NCBI RefSeq assembly: GCF_000372645.1
Contig: NZ_APMP01000001.1
Location: 434,001 to 498,000, forward strand
From: Caulobacter vibrioides OR37
GTDB taxonomy: Bacteria; Pseudomonadota; Alphaproteobacteria; Caulobacterales; Caulobacteraceae
Direction of reading: 5' to 3'
DNA length: 64,000 bases
The notes beneath the pieces were generated by a model. The model ran no database searches. It was not told where the DNA came from and saw only the letters and a list, made by a program, of their open reading frames with translations. Both the position numbers and the translations under genes were made by a program. This document shows positions 28,756 through 37,232 of the stretch, in pieces (position 1 is the stretch's first letter; every line of letters begins with the position of its first letter).

Positions 28756-30060
28756 TCAGGCCGCGTCGCGCAACAGGATGGGCGACGGCGCGGGCGCCGG
28801 GGCGATGACGTCTTCCTCTATGCTCTTGCGCGGCGGACGCATGAACAGCGCGGCCACGAAGATAACGCCGATGACGGCCGCGAAGACCTGGAAGGTCGGC
28901 GCGAAGCCGCCCAGACGATCGCGCATGAAGCCGCCGATCACGGGTCCCAGGGCTGAAACGGCGCCCACCATGCAAACCATCGAGAACAGTTCGAGGTTAT
29001 TCTTCCGACCATAGTAGTTAAGCAGCAAGATGCTGACGGCCAGCACGGTCATGCCGAAGCCCACTCCGACGCCGAGGGCGAAGACCATCATTAGCGGCCA
29101 GGTCGTCGCGCCGGCCAAGGCCACCAATCCGACGGCCATCATTCCTTGGGCGCCGGCCAGAAGCCAGCGCGGATCGATCCGATCCGCCAGCAGGCCGCCG
29201 CTCATCCGGGCCGCCACCTGCATCAGAGATTCCAGACTCAGCGCGGCCACGGCCACCGTCGAGGCGACGCCCAGTTCGCTGAAATGGCTGGGCGCCAGGC
29301 TGACGGCCGTGACCCCGCCCAGCAGATGGGCGAAATAGGCCGAGAGGATCACATAGAACTGCGGCGTCCGCAGCGCCTCCGCGACGGTCCAGTCGACCGT
29401 GGTGCGATAGACGCGGGCGTTGGCCGGTTGGGTCGCGGCCTCCTCGGCCACCGCCTTGTCGGTCTCGACGGCGGCCCTCTTCAGCCAAGCCTCGCCGCCG
29501 ACCAAGGCGGCCGAGAGGACGCCGACCACCGCCGAGGCGACGGCTTGCCAAGCCCAATAGGGCCGCCAGCCCCCATGGGCCAGGTCGAGCCCGACCAGGG
29601 CCATCCACGGTCCGACGACCCCGCCCAGCGAGCCGGTGGTGAAATAGATCCCGAACGGCAGGGCCCGCTTCTTGAACAGCATCGACAGCAGGTGTGTGGC
29701 CGGGATCAGAGCCATCATCTGGTAGCCGACCCCCAGCAACGCCGTGCCCGCCAGATAAACCGGCAAGCCGTGGGCGAGGGTCAGACAGCCGAAACCGGCG
29801 ACCATCACCGCCGATCCGATCAGGATGGTGGCGCGCACGCCGATCCGCCGGATCAGCATGGCCGGCAGCCACGACGAGCCCCCGCAAAACGCGCCCAGCA
29901 AGGTGAACCCGAGGAAGGCCGAGGCGAAATTCCACTTCAGCTCCTTGATCATGGCCGGCAGCACCACGCCCAGGGACGAGAAGGTCGAGGCCGTGATCAA
30001 GAACAGAAGAAGCGAAAGCGCCCCCAGGATGATCCAGGATCGCCATTGAGCGTTCGGCAT
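28756..30060 (-). CDS. MFS transporter in the RutA-like operon
   Basis: Major-facilitator permease of 434 residues with about 12 transmembrane helices and a central cytoplasmic loop (about 190-215). The first half has the MFS layout around FLGFTLLGAFCGGSSW and RRIGVRATILIGS. It lies 24 bases ahead of the RutA-like gene and 60 bases after a TonB receptor gene, giving an outer- and inner-membrane import pair for the pathway substrate. Substrate unknown. Confidence 0.92.
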   Translation of the reverse strand: MPNAQWRSWIILGALSLLLFLITASTFSSLGVVLPAMIKELKWNFASAFLGFTLLGAFCGGSSWLPAMLIRRIGVRATILIGSAVMVAGFGCLTLAHGLPVYLAGTALLGVGYQMMALIPATHLLSMLFKKRALPFGIYFTTGSLGGVVGPWMALVGLDLAHGGWRPYWAWQAVASAVVGVLSAALVGGEAWLKRAAVETDKAVAEEAATQPANARVYRTTVDWTVAEALRTPQFYVILSAYFAHLLGGVTAVSLAPSHFSELGVASTVAVAALSLESLMQVAARMSGGLLADRIDPRWLLAGAQGMMAVGLVALAGATTWPLMMVFALGVGVGFGMTVLAVSILLLNYYGRKNNLELFSMVCMVGAVSALGPVIGGFMRDRLGGFAPTFQVFAAVIGVIFVAALFMRPPRKSIEEDVIAPAPAPSPILLRDAA

Positions 30061-30084
30061 CGCATCGAGCCTTCCATGTAAGCT

Positions 30085-30114
30085 CGCGGCGCGCCCCTCG
30101 CGGGACGCGCCGCG
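30085..30114 (-). terminator. Hairpin between TonB receptor and MFS genes
   Basis: A 9-bp perfect GC stem (30085-30093 with 30106-30114) with a 12-base loop lies six bases after the receptor stop and before the MFS start. It has no T tract, so it may slow transcription or protect the receptor message rather than end it. Confidence 0.35.
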
Positions 30115-30120
30115 CGGGAA

Positions 30121-32517
30121 CTAGAACTTCCGGGCCAGGGTCAGGCGCCACTCGCGCCCCTTGCTGGGCAGCGCGCCGAGATTGGCGTAGCTGTCGGCGT
30201 CGGGCGTGAAATAGAGCTTGTTGAACAGGTTATCGACGTTGAACGTGGCCGTGTACGGGCCATGCTCGTAGTAGAGGCTGCCGTTGACGACCGCATAGGC
30301 CGGATAGGTAACCGCGTTCTGGACGGTGCCAGAGGTCTTGGTCACATGGGTGACGCCCAGCGTGCCGCCGACCTTGCCCCAGTCGTAGTCGCTGCTGGTG
30401 TAGGCCCCATAGAGACTGACGACAGATTTCGGGATCAAGGTGTAGTCGTAGTCGCCCGCGCGGCCCGGCAGGCTGTTGAAATTCCAGACCACATAGGTTC
30501 CCCCGTAGGCCTGCGGCCCCGCGACGCCGGCGGTATAGGCCGGGATGTACTGGAACGAGGTGTCCGGCCCCTTGACCGTGGTGTGCTGGGTATTGCCCGA
30601 GAAGGTGAAGCTGACATGCTCGCTGGCCAGCCAGCGCACTTCCAGCTCCACGCCCTTGGCCCGCGTGCCCTGCACCGAGATCGGCGGACCGTTGACCAAC
30701 TGGGTGCGGTTCTGGCGGTAGCCGGCCAGCGACCCGACCAACGTGCCCTTCAGAAGCTGGAACTTCACCCCGGCCTCGGCCAGGTTGCTATTCGACAGCC
30801 AAGCGTCGGTGGCCACCAGGCCCGGCGCGATATCGCCCGCCTGGCTCATTTCCAGCGCCGAGGCCTTGGCGTAACTGATGTAGGGCATGATCCCGGCCGG
30901 CGTCTTGTAGGTCAGGCTCGCCGTGTAGGTCCCCTTTCCCTTGCTGGCCTTCTGCTGTCCGGCGATCGTATAGGTCAGGAAGCCGGTGTCGTTGGACTTG
31001 ACGTCATAGTCGTCGTAGCGGCCGCCCAGCATCAGGTTCAGGCGCTGGCCCAGCATGATGTCGGTGGTGAAGAAAACGCCTTCCTGCCGCCACTTGGAGC
31101 GGTTGTCGTTCTCCCACTTCACGCCGTCGCCGGGGTTGAACGGGCTGCCGATGATGTCGGTGGGGGTGGCCCCATAGGCGATGTCGCGGCGGTCCAGCGC
31201 GATCAGGCCGCTGTTGTAGCTTTCGCGGCGACGCCCGCTGAAGTCGCGATAGGACACGCCGACGAACGACTTCGACGTGACCGCGCCGACGTCATAGGCG
31301 AAGTTGTAGGTCAGGCGCGCTTCCCAGACCGAGCTGTCGAACCAGGCTGGATAGCCGTAGGACACGAAGCGCTTGTTCTCCTGGTCGTCATAGAAGAGCT
31401 GCAGCTTCAAGGTGCTGCCCGGCGTCAGTTCCTTGGCCAGGTCGTAGTAGAGCGTATTGGTGCGGGTCTTCGAGAAGTCCGCGCCGCTGATATAGACCGT
31501 GCGCGGGCTGAGCTTGGTCGTGCCGACGCCGGTGTCCAGCGTGTGAAGCGCGTCCGTGGTCGGATAGCCGTAATAGGCCAGATACATCGCGCTGGCGTAG
31601 GGATAATAGCCGATCTCGTTCGGCGTCAGACGCCCGTTGCCGTCGGCGTCCTTCAGCGAGGTGTCGCGGCCGGTGATATAGGTCTGGTGGTTGATCAGGT
31701 CCTGGGTCAGACGGTTCCAGCCGGGCGTCTGAACGTCGCCGTTCGAATGGTAGATCATCCCGCCGAAGGCGGTGCTCCAACCCTTGCCCAGATCGAAGTC
31801 GGCCGAGACCTCTCCGGTCTGACGACGCGGATAGATGCCCTTGTAGTAGCTGTGGCTGTCCTCGACCTCGCCATAGGCGTGGATGCCCCCGACCACCGAG
31901 CCAAAGTTGGCCGGCAGGCCGATTTGGGCCGTCGCGTTCTTCTTGTTGTACGCGCCGTAGGTCAGGGTGACCTCGCCGGTCGGTTCGGTCAGGTAGCCGC
32001 CCTCGTTCTTGCCCGATTTCGGGATGAAGTTGAGCATCCCGCCCACCTTGCCCGAGCCATAGATCGGCGTGGGCGGACCGCGCACGACCTGGATCTGATC
32101 GGCCGCGCCGATCGGGGTCGAATAGGTGCCGCGGTTCTCGATGCGCTTGAAGCCGCGGAAGTAGTTCTCGGCCAGGGTGCCGCGAATGTTCAGCGCGCCG
32201 GGCACGCCGTAGAAGCTGGCGGTGTAGGTCCCGGGCGACACGGCGGTCAGGCCGTCGATGGTCTCGATGCCATAGCGTTGCAGCGTCACGTCGCTGACGA
32301 AACTGGCCGAGCGCGGCGTCTCCAGCAGCGGCTTGTCGATACCAAAAACGGTGTTGCTGGGCTGCTTCTCCAGCAGGCCAGCCTTGTCGCGCGCCTTGAC
32401 CACCACCTCATCGACGGTGTCGGTCGGCGTGGGAGTTTCGTCCGCCAGCGCCGCGTGCGTGTGCGCCAGAAGGACAAGAGCGGAACAGCCCGCCAGCAGT
32501 AGCCGGTAATTCGACAT
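30121..32517 (-). CDS. TonB-dependent receptor heading the RutA-like operon
   Basis: Outer-membrane receptor of 798 residues. I start it at ATG 32517, where a GAGGA ribosome site precedes a proper signal peptide (NYRLLLAGCSALVLLAHTHA, cleavage near ALADE); a longer frame to 32547 lacks this. A TonB-box-like DTVDEVVVKA segment, a plug domain with LNIRGTLAENYFRGFKRIEN and VVRGPPTPIYGSGKVGG, and a barrel ending LTLARKF follow. Its plug resembles ferric-siderophore-type receptors, but the operon contains only catabolic genes, so import of the catabolic substrate is more likely than iron uptake. Confidence 0.92.
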   Translation of the reverse strand: MSNYRLLLAGCSALVLLAHTHAALADETPTPTDTVDEVVVKARDKAGLLEKQPSNTVFGIDKPLLETPRSASFVSDVTLQRYGIETIDGLTAVSPGTYTASFYGVPGALNIRGTLAENYFRGFKRIENRGTYSTPIGAADQIQVVRGPPTPIYGSGKVGGMLNFIPKSGKNEGGYLTEPTGEVTLTYGAYNKKNATAQIGLPANFGSVVGGIHAYGEVEDSHSYYKGIYPRRQTGEVSADFDLGKGWSTAFGGMIYHSNGDVQTPGWNRLTQDLINHQTYITGRDTSLKDADGNGRLTPNEIGYYPYASAMYLAYYGYPTTDALHTLDTGVGTTKLSPRTVYISGADFSKTRTNTLYYDLAKELTPGSTLKLQLFYDDQENKRFVSYGYPAWFDSSVWEARLTYNFAYDVGAVTSKSFVGVSYRDFSGRRRESYNSGLIALDRRDIAYGATPTDIIGSPFNPGDGVKWENDNRSKWRQEGVFFTTDIMLGQRLNLMLGGRYDDYDVKSNDTGFLTYTIAGQQKASKGKGTYTASLTYKTPAGIMPYISYAKASALEMSQAGDIAPGLVATDAWLSNSNLAEAGVKFQLLKGTLVGSLAGYRQNRTQLVNGPPISVQGTRAKGVELEVRWLASEHVSFTFSGNTQHTTVKGPDTSFQYIPAYTAGVAGPQAYGGTYVVWNFNSLPGRAGDYDYTLIPKSVVSLYGAYTSSDYDWGKVGGTLGVTHVTKTSGTVQNAVTYPAYAVVNGSLYYEHGPYTATFNVDNLFNKLYFTPDADSYANLGALPSKGREWRLTLARKF

Positions 32518-32801
32518 GCGGTCCTCGTTCGAGGCCGTCGCGCCCACCGCCTGCGGCGGTTATCCCCAGGTCGACGCCTCGAAGTCATCATCCGCCGATG
32601 ACGGCCGGCGACGAGGCGCGGCCTCTGACATTTCACTGAAAATGTCGCGCCAGCCCGGATGTTGGGCCGCCGATGGCCGTAAATGCGGCCGCGTGGTCAC
32701 AAAACTTGCCCCTGCGCGTACCAGACAGGGTCTAAAGGCGACCTCGCGACATCATGGCGAGATCGCCGGTAGCTCCCACTACGAAAGCGAGCTTGACGCC
32801 C
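32518..32801. other. Upstream region of the TonB-receptor/RutA-like operon
   Basis: This 284-base region contains no supported gene. An inverted repeat GACATTT/AAATGTC (32627-32633 with 32640-32646), 110 bases upstream of the receptor start, is the clearest structure and includes the 10-base word TGACATTTCA. That word also occurs upstream of the receptor at 41986-44817. A promoter is expected here, but I cannot place it. Confidence 0.35.
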
Positions 32802-34124
32802 TTACAACCCGGAGGCGCTAGCGACGGGTTCGGACGAGCGCGAAGTCGTCGGCGTCGGACTACGCTTGAGGAAATAGGCGCCGGCCAGAACGGTGCAGGC
32901 GGCGCCCAGAATGCTGGTCGCATAGGCGCTGAGGACGAAGAAATTCAGCCAGTCCATCGCCACCATGGCGAAGTTGCGCCAGACCAGCAGGGCCACGCTG
33001 CCCAGATAGCCGGACGCGTCGGCGACATAGATCAGGAACCCCGCCGTGCCGACCCGGCCGCTGAACGCGATCATCCGGTCGAAAAGCATGGCGTTGAACG
33101 GCGTATAGGCCATGTAGAGCCCCGCGCCGGTCAGGATCATCCACGGCAGCGGCGCCAGGAGGTGGGCCTGGAACGCCAGGGTGGACAGCCCCAGTGTCAG
33201 AAAGCCCGCCAGGATCACCCCGTGCATCACCAGCAGCGCACGAAGATTGTCGCGCACCACCATGACCGCGGCCATCACGCCTAGCGACAGAACCGCCACG
33301 GGCAGCTCGCTGGCGGTGAAGACCGCCGACTCCTTGCCAAAGCCCAAGCCGGTCCACAGCTCGGCGGCGAAGTTGTCCCGGAAATCGCGCAGCGCCGTCA
33401 GTAGAACATAGGACAGCACCAACAGCGCGATCCCGGGGCCATAGGCGGCCACGAAGGCCTTTCGCTGCCCGCTGTCCATGGGTTCGCGTCGAACACGCGC
33501 CGCCTCGTCGGCGGCGTTCGGCGGCGGAAGCTGCATCAAGGCCCAGACCGAGACCGCCAGCAGCGGCATGAAGATCGCGCCGGTGGCGGCGGGCATCCAG
33601 AACGGAGAGATGTGGACGTCGACCATCAGCCACTTGCCCACCGACTTCACCACGCCGGATGACAGAATGAAGCTCGCGCAAAGGATCGCGCCCAGCACCT
33701 CGGACGTGCGCCGTCCCTCCATGAAGCCGAACACCAGCCCCCAGATCATCCCCAGCGGCAGGCCGTTCAGGAACAAGGCCGCGACGTTCCAAGGCGCGGG
33801 GATCATCGCGAACCCGATCAGGGCCAACCACGACAGGCCGATCAAGACGAGGATCGCCGCGCCGCGATGCGCCGGCTTGACCTCCGAGATCACGCGGACG
33901 CCGATCAGCTTGGAGGCGGCGTAGCCGGCGACCTGGGCCAGAACGAGGGCGATCTTGTAGTCGATGGCGAAATGCCAGCCCTCGACCACGCCGAAGGTCG
34001 CGGCGGCGAAGGGCTTTCGGAAGGCGTACATCGAGAAATAGGCGCAGAAGCCGGCCAGCCCCGCGAACAGGGTGAAGGCCAGCGGCGTGGCGCGTTCGAG
34101 CCAGCGCCGAGTACCAGATGTCAT
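32802..34124 (-). CDS. MFS transporter, organophosphate-antiporter-like (DUF5690-type)
   Basis: Polytopic inner-membrane protein of 440 residues with 11-12 predicted helices. The first helix region reads FSMYAFRKPFAAATFG, which recalls the Arg-Lys motif near the start of organophosphate:phosphate antiporters such as GlpT and UhpT. A perfect copy of the operator TGGTCTATACCA lies 24 bases upstream of its start and just after the GntR regulator gene. It therefore probably imports a phosphonate or phosphate ester released by the phospholipase C encoded on the other side of the regulator. The DUF5690 label is from memory and should be confirmed. Confidence 0.82.
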   Translation of the reverse strand: MTSGTRRWLERATPLAFTLFAGLAGFCAYFSMYAFRKPFAAATFGVVEGWHFAIDYKIALVLAQVAGYAASKLIGVRVISEVKPAHRGAAILVLIGLSWLALIGFAMIPAPWNVAALFLNGLPLGMIWGLVFGFMEGRRTSEVLGAILCASFILSSGVVKSVGKWLMVDVHISPFWMPAATGAIFMPLLAVSVWALMQLPPPNAADEAARVRREPMDSGQRKAFVAAYGPGIALLVLSYVLLTALRDFRDNFAAELWTGLGFGKESAVFTASELPVAVLSLGVMAAVMVVRDNLRALLVMHGVILAGFLTLGLSTLAFQAHLLAPLPWMILTGAGLYMAYTPFNAMLFDRMIAFSGRVGTAGFLIYVADASGYLGSVALLVWRNFAMVAMDWLNFFVLSAYATSILGAACTVLAGAYFLKRSPTPTTSRSSEPVASASGL

Positions 34125-34147
34125 GACAACGCCCCTATGGAGCGGCC

Positions 34148-34159
34148 TGGTCTATACCA
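34148..34159 (-). promoter_or_regulatory. PhnF/PhnR-type operator upstream of the MFS gene
   Basis: On the minus strand this reads TGGTATAGACCA, an inverted repeat TGGT-N4-ACCA. It is, to my knowledge, identical to the PhnF binding word described in Mycobacterium smegmatis. It lies 24-35 bases upstream of the MFS start codon. The same word recurs at 35061-35072 and with one change at 44838-44849. Confidence 0.75.
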
Positions 34160-34193
34160 AGTACATGTCGCCTCGATGACGCCGCCGGGCGTC

Positions 34194-34913
34194 CTAGCGG
34201 ACGCGGATGTCGACGCTGACCGTCAAGGCGTCGTGACGCCAGTATTCGCGATCGAATTCCACCACGTGGCCTTGGGCGTCGTAGCAGGTTCGCACCAGGC
34301 TAAGGCCCGGCAGACCCGACTTCACGCGCAGAGCCTCGGCCTCGTCGCGGGTCAGGGCGCACGGCCGCATGTCGACCTTGTTGCGCGCCACGCCGACGCC
34401 ATAGACGGTCTTCAGCACGCTCGTCAGGGAGCCGTTGAGATCGTGCTCGATCAGGCCCGGCGCGCGAGCGGCGTCGACGATGATGCTCTCGATCAGAACC
34501 GCCCGACCATCGATCAGACGGCGGCGGCGAATCCAGTACATCGGCGCGCCGACGGGGCGGGAGAAGATCTGGGCCAACATGCCGTCGCAGACGATCTCGA
34601 CCTTGCTCAGCGTCTCGGTTTCCGGCCGTCGCCCCTGCGCCTCGACATAGGACATGAAGCCTTCCCAGCGGGTCGGATCATAGACGACGGGCGGCGGCGA
34701 CACGTACCAGCCGCTGCGGTCCTTCCGGTAGATGACCCCTTCCGCCTCAAGCTGGAACAGGGCCTCGCGCACCGTGCCACGCGCCACCCCGCCGCCGGCC
34801 TGCAGCTGACGCTCGGAAGGCAGGCGCTCGCCCGGCTTGAACTCACCGGCGGCGATACGCGCCGCGATGTCGTCACGCACGCCCAGATACTGGTGACTGT
34901 CGAGCTGCTGCAT
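34194..34913 (-). CDS. GntR-family regulator with UTRA domain (PhnF/PhnR-like)
   Basis: Repressor-type regulator of 239 residues: an N-terminal winged helix (ERLPSERQLQAGGGVARGTVREALFQLEAEG) and a C-terminal UTRA ligand domain (about 85-235). The linker RKDRSGWYVSPPPVVYDPTRW closely recalls the phosphonate-utilisation regulator PhnR. I prefer ATG 34913 because the protein then has the family length; the frame also allows ATG 34979, 22 codons longer. It lies between and controls, I infer, the MFS gene and the phospholipase C-HD oxygenase operon, both preceded by TGGTATAGACCA-type operators. The effector is probably a phosphonate or headgroup compound. Confidence 0.9.
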   Translation of the reverse strand: MQQLDSHQYLGVRDDIAARIAAGEFKPGERLPSERQLQAGGGVARGTVREALFQLEAEGVIYRKDRSGWYVSPPPVVYDPTRWEGFMSYVEAQGRRPETETLSKVEIVCDGMLAQIFSRPVGAPMYWIRRRRLIDGRAVLIESIIVDAARAPGLIEHDLNGSLTSVLKTVYGVGVARNKVDMRPCALTRDEAEALRVKSGLPGLSLVRTCYDAQGHVVEFDREYWRHDALTVSVDIRVR

Positions 34914-34984
34914 CGGACGACCTGACCAGCGGTCGATTCCCGCCAGCACGAAGATGGAAGGCGGCTCCCCCTGGGTCAAGGAAG

Positions 34985-34996
34985 TGGATCAGACCA
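34985..34996. promoter_or_regulatory. Degenerate operator-like palindrome near the GntR promoter
   Basis: TGGATCAGACCA matches the operator word in 9 of 12 positions and keeps both outer arms (TGG and CCA). It lies just upstream of the longer possible GntR start and 72 bases upstream of the preferred one, so it could serve autoregulation. The match is too loose to be sure. Confidence 0.3.
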
Positions 34997-35060
34997 CCGT
35001 GAGGGGAGTCCAACCCGGATCAAGACTTCACGAAAGTTTCGCGGACGCCGCGTCGCCTAC

Positions 35061-35072
35061 TGGTCTATACCA
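35061..35072 (+). promoter_or_regulatory. PhnF/PhnR-type operator upstream of the phospholipase C gene
   Basis: TGGTCTATACCA, the exact reverse complement of TGGTATAGACCA, lies 27-38 bases upstream of the phospholipase start. A short palindrome CGAAAGTTTCG (35031-35041) lies 20 bases further upstream. The spacing to the start codon is nearly the same as at the MFS gene and at the receptor gene, which argues for real operator sites. Confidence 0.75.
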
Positions 35073-35098
35073 AATGTGGAATTTTGGAGGTCCAGGTC

Positions 35099-37213
35099 AT
35101 GACTCCCGACCGTCGCTCGCTCTTACGCGCCGCCGTCACGGGCGCGGCCGCCGGACTTCTGCCCGCGACGATCGCCAAGGCCATGGCCATTCCCGCGCGT
35201 CACCGCACCGGCACGATCATGGACGTCGAGCACGTCGTGATCTTCATGCAGGAGAACCGCGCGTTCGATCACTATTTCGGGACGCTGAACGGCGTGAGAG
35301 GCCTGGGCGACCCGCGCCCTCAGCGCCTGCCGGGCGGCGCCTCGGTCTGGCGCCAGCCCAGCCAGGAGCATCCCGACGGCTATGTCCTGCCCTTTCATGG
35401 CGACGCCTCGGCGACCAACGCCTACACGGTCGACGGCTCGGACCAAGGTCACCAGGCGGCGACCACCATCGTCAACGGCGGCCGCTACGACCAGTGGGGC
35501 CATTCGGGCGAGCTTCACAAGCGCATGGTCTACTACAAGGCCTCGGACTTGGCGTTCTACCACGCCTTAGCCAGCGCCTTCACGATCTGCGACGCGTACC
35601 ACTGCTCCACCCTGACCCAGACCTATCCCAACCGCCTGCATCTCTGGACGGGTTGCAACGGCGGCGGCAAGGTCGGCGGCGATCCGGAAATGAGCAACTA
35701 CGGCGAGGACGAAACGCCCAGCGCCGACATGGCCGAAGACAAGGTCATGGCCAAGGGGCCCTACACCTGGACCACCTATGCCGAGCGCCTGCAGGCGGCC
35801 GGCGTCAGCTGGAAGGTCTACCAAGAGTACGATAATTTCGGCGACAACATCCTGTCGGTGTTCAAGCCGTTCCGCCCGTGCGCCAAGGATTCCGAGCTCT
35901 ATGCGCGCGGCCGCTCGTGGGTCAGCGAAGGCAAGACCGGCCCCGACCGCACGCGCTCGGACGGCCAGCAGTTGGTCGAGGCCTTCCGCGCCGATATCGC
36001 CGCCGACCGTTTGCCTCAGGTGTCATGGATCGTCACCGCCGCCGACCTGTCCGAACACCCGCAGGCGGAACCCTCCAAGGGGGAACATGTTTGCGCCGAG
36101 CTGATCAAGGCCCTCGTCGATCACCCCGAGGTGTTCGCCAAGACGGTCTTCATCGTCAACTATGACGAGGCCGGCGGCTTCTACGATCACATGCAGCCGC
36201 CGATGCCGCCGCTGACGCCCGAACAAGGATGGAGCTCGGTCTCGGTCGCCGGCGAGGCCAAGGACTATGGCCAGGCCAAGGTCGACAACCCCGGCGCCCA
36301 TCCGCTGGGCCTGGGCATCCGGGTGCCGGCGATCATCGTCTCGCCCTGGAGCCGCGGCGGCTTCGTGTGCTCGGAGGTGTTCGATCACACCTCGACCTTG
36401 CGCTTCCTGGAAAAGCGCTTCGGCGTGCGCGAGGAGAATATCAGCGACTGGCGCCGGACGGTTTGCGGCGACCTGACCTCGGCCTTCGACTTCGCCAATC
36501 CAAACCAGGACTGGTCGACCCTGTCGCTGCCGGCGACGGCCGACTACATGCAGCGCGTGGCGCGCTCCAAGGCCGCGCCGAGCCTGCGTATTCCGGCCAA
36601 ACAGACCCTCTCGGTTCAAGAAGGTCCCCAGCGGGCCGCGCGCGCCCTGCCCTACGTAATCTCCGCCGACGCGCGGGTGCGCGACGGCGCGGTGTGGATC
36701 GATCTCGTCAACGCTGGCCGGGCCGGCGCGGTGTTCCAGGTCTTCGACAACACCGACCGCGACGGTCCGTGGCGCTTCACCCTGGCGGCGGGCCAGAAAT
36801 ACGCCGCTGGCCACTGGAACAAGCCCGGACGCCCGCCAGGTCCCTACGATCTCACCGTTCACGGCCCGCATGGCTTCTATCGTCGCTTCGCGGGAGACAC
36901 GTCCAAGGCTCAGCCTCTAGTGACCGCGTCCGCCGACGTCCGCGCCCGGCTCGTCATCATCCTGTCCGGCATGGGGTCCGCGACGCTTCAGATGGCCGAG
37001 GACTATCCGCTGGCCGAAGGCGAGGCCCGCCAGACCATCGCGCTGCGGCCCAGCGGCGTCCGTTCGGTCCTCGACCTGCGGGGCAGCGACCACTGGTACG
37101 ATCTGACCCTGACCCTGGCCGATGATCCTTCGTTTGTTCAACGTCTGGCCGGACACCTCGAGACCGGCCGCGCCAGCCGCACCGATCCCGGCATAGGCCG
37201 GATGCGCCTCTAA
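35099..37213 (+). CDS. Phosphocholine-type phospholipase C, Tat-exported
   Basis: Secreted or periplasmic phosphodiesterase of 704 residues in the PlcH/PlcN/AcpA family. The start is ATG 35099 with GGAGG eight bases ahead; a TTG at 35084 is possible but lies at the ribosome site. The N-terminus has a twin-arginine signal (DRRSLLRAAVTGAAAG, then a hydrophobic stretch). The catalytic core contains IFMQENRAFDHYFGTLNGVRG, CSTLTQTYPNRL and VNYDEAGGFYDH. Two C-terminal immunoglobulin-like repeats follow, as in phosphocholine-specific enzymes. It leads an operon with a PhnZ-like HD oxygenase 19 bases downstream and has a PhnF-type operator, so the headgroup released may be a phosphonate rather than phosphocholine. 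Confidence 0.92.
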   Translation: MTPDRRSLLRAAVTGAAAGLLPATIAKAMAIPARHRTGTIMDVEHVVIFMQENRAFDHYFGTLNGVRGLGDPRPQRLPGGASVWRQPSQEHPDGYVLPFHGDASATNAYTVDGSDQGHQAATTIVNGGRYDQWGHSGELHKRMVYYKASDLAFYHALASAFTICDAYHCSTLTQTYPNRLHLWTGCNGGGKVGGDPEMSNYGEDETPSADMAEDKVMAKGPYTWTTYAERLQAAGVSWKVYQEYDNFGDNILSVFKPFRPCAKDSELYARGRSWVSEGKTGPDRTRSDGQQLVEAFRADIAADRLPQVSWIVTAADLSEHPQAEPSKGEHVCAELIKALVDHPEVFAKTVFIVNYDEAGGFYDHMQPPMPPLTPEQGWSSVSVAGEAKDYGQAKVDNPGAHPLGLGIRVPAIIVSPWSRGGFVCSEVFDHTSTLRFLEKRFGVREENISDWRRTVCGDLTSAFDFANPNQDWSTLSLPATADYMQRVARSKAAPSLRIPAKQTLSVQEGPQRAARALPYVISADARVRDGAVWIDLVNAGRAGAVFQVFDNTDRDGPWRFTLAAGQKYAAGHWNKPGRPPGPYDLTVHGPHGFYRRFAGDTSKAQPLVTASADVRARLVIILSGMGSATLQMAEDYPLAEGEARQTIALRPSGVRSVLDLRGSDHWYDLTLTLADDPSFVQRLAGHLETGRASRTDPGIGRMRL

Positions 37214-37232
37214 GCTCTCCCACGGATCTTCA

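Noticed and set aside
30262-32502. Open frame of 746 codons on the plus strand opposite the second TonB receptor
   Set aside because: Same type of antisense shadow; no ribosome site or recognisable family.
32518-32801. Possible riboswitch ahead of the TonB receptor
   Set aside because: I could find only a short inverted repeat and no cobalamin, TPP or FMN riboswitch core.
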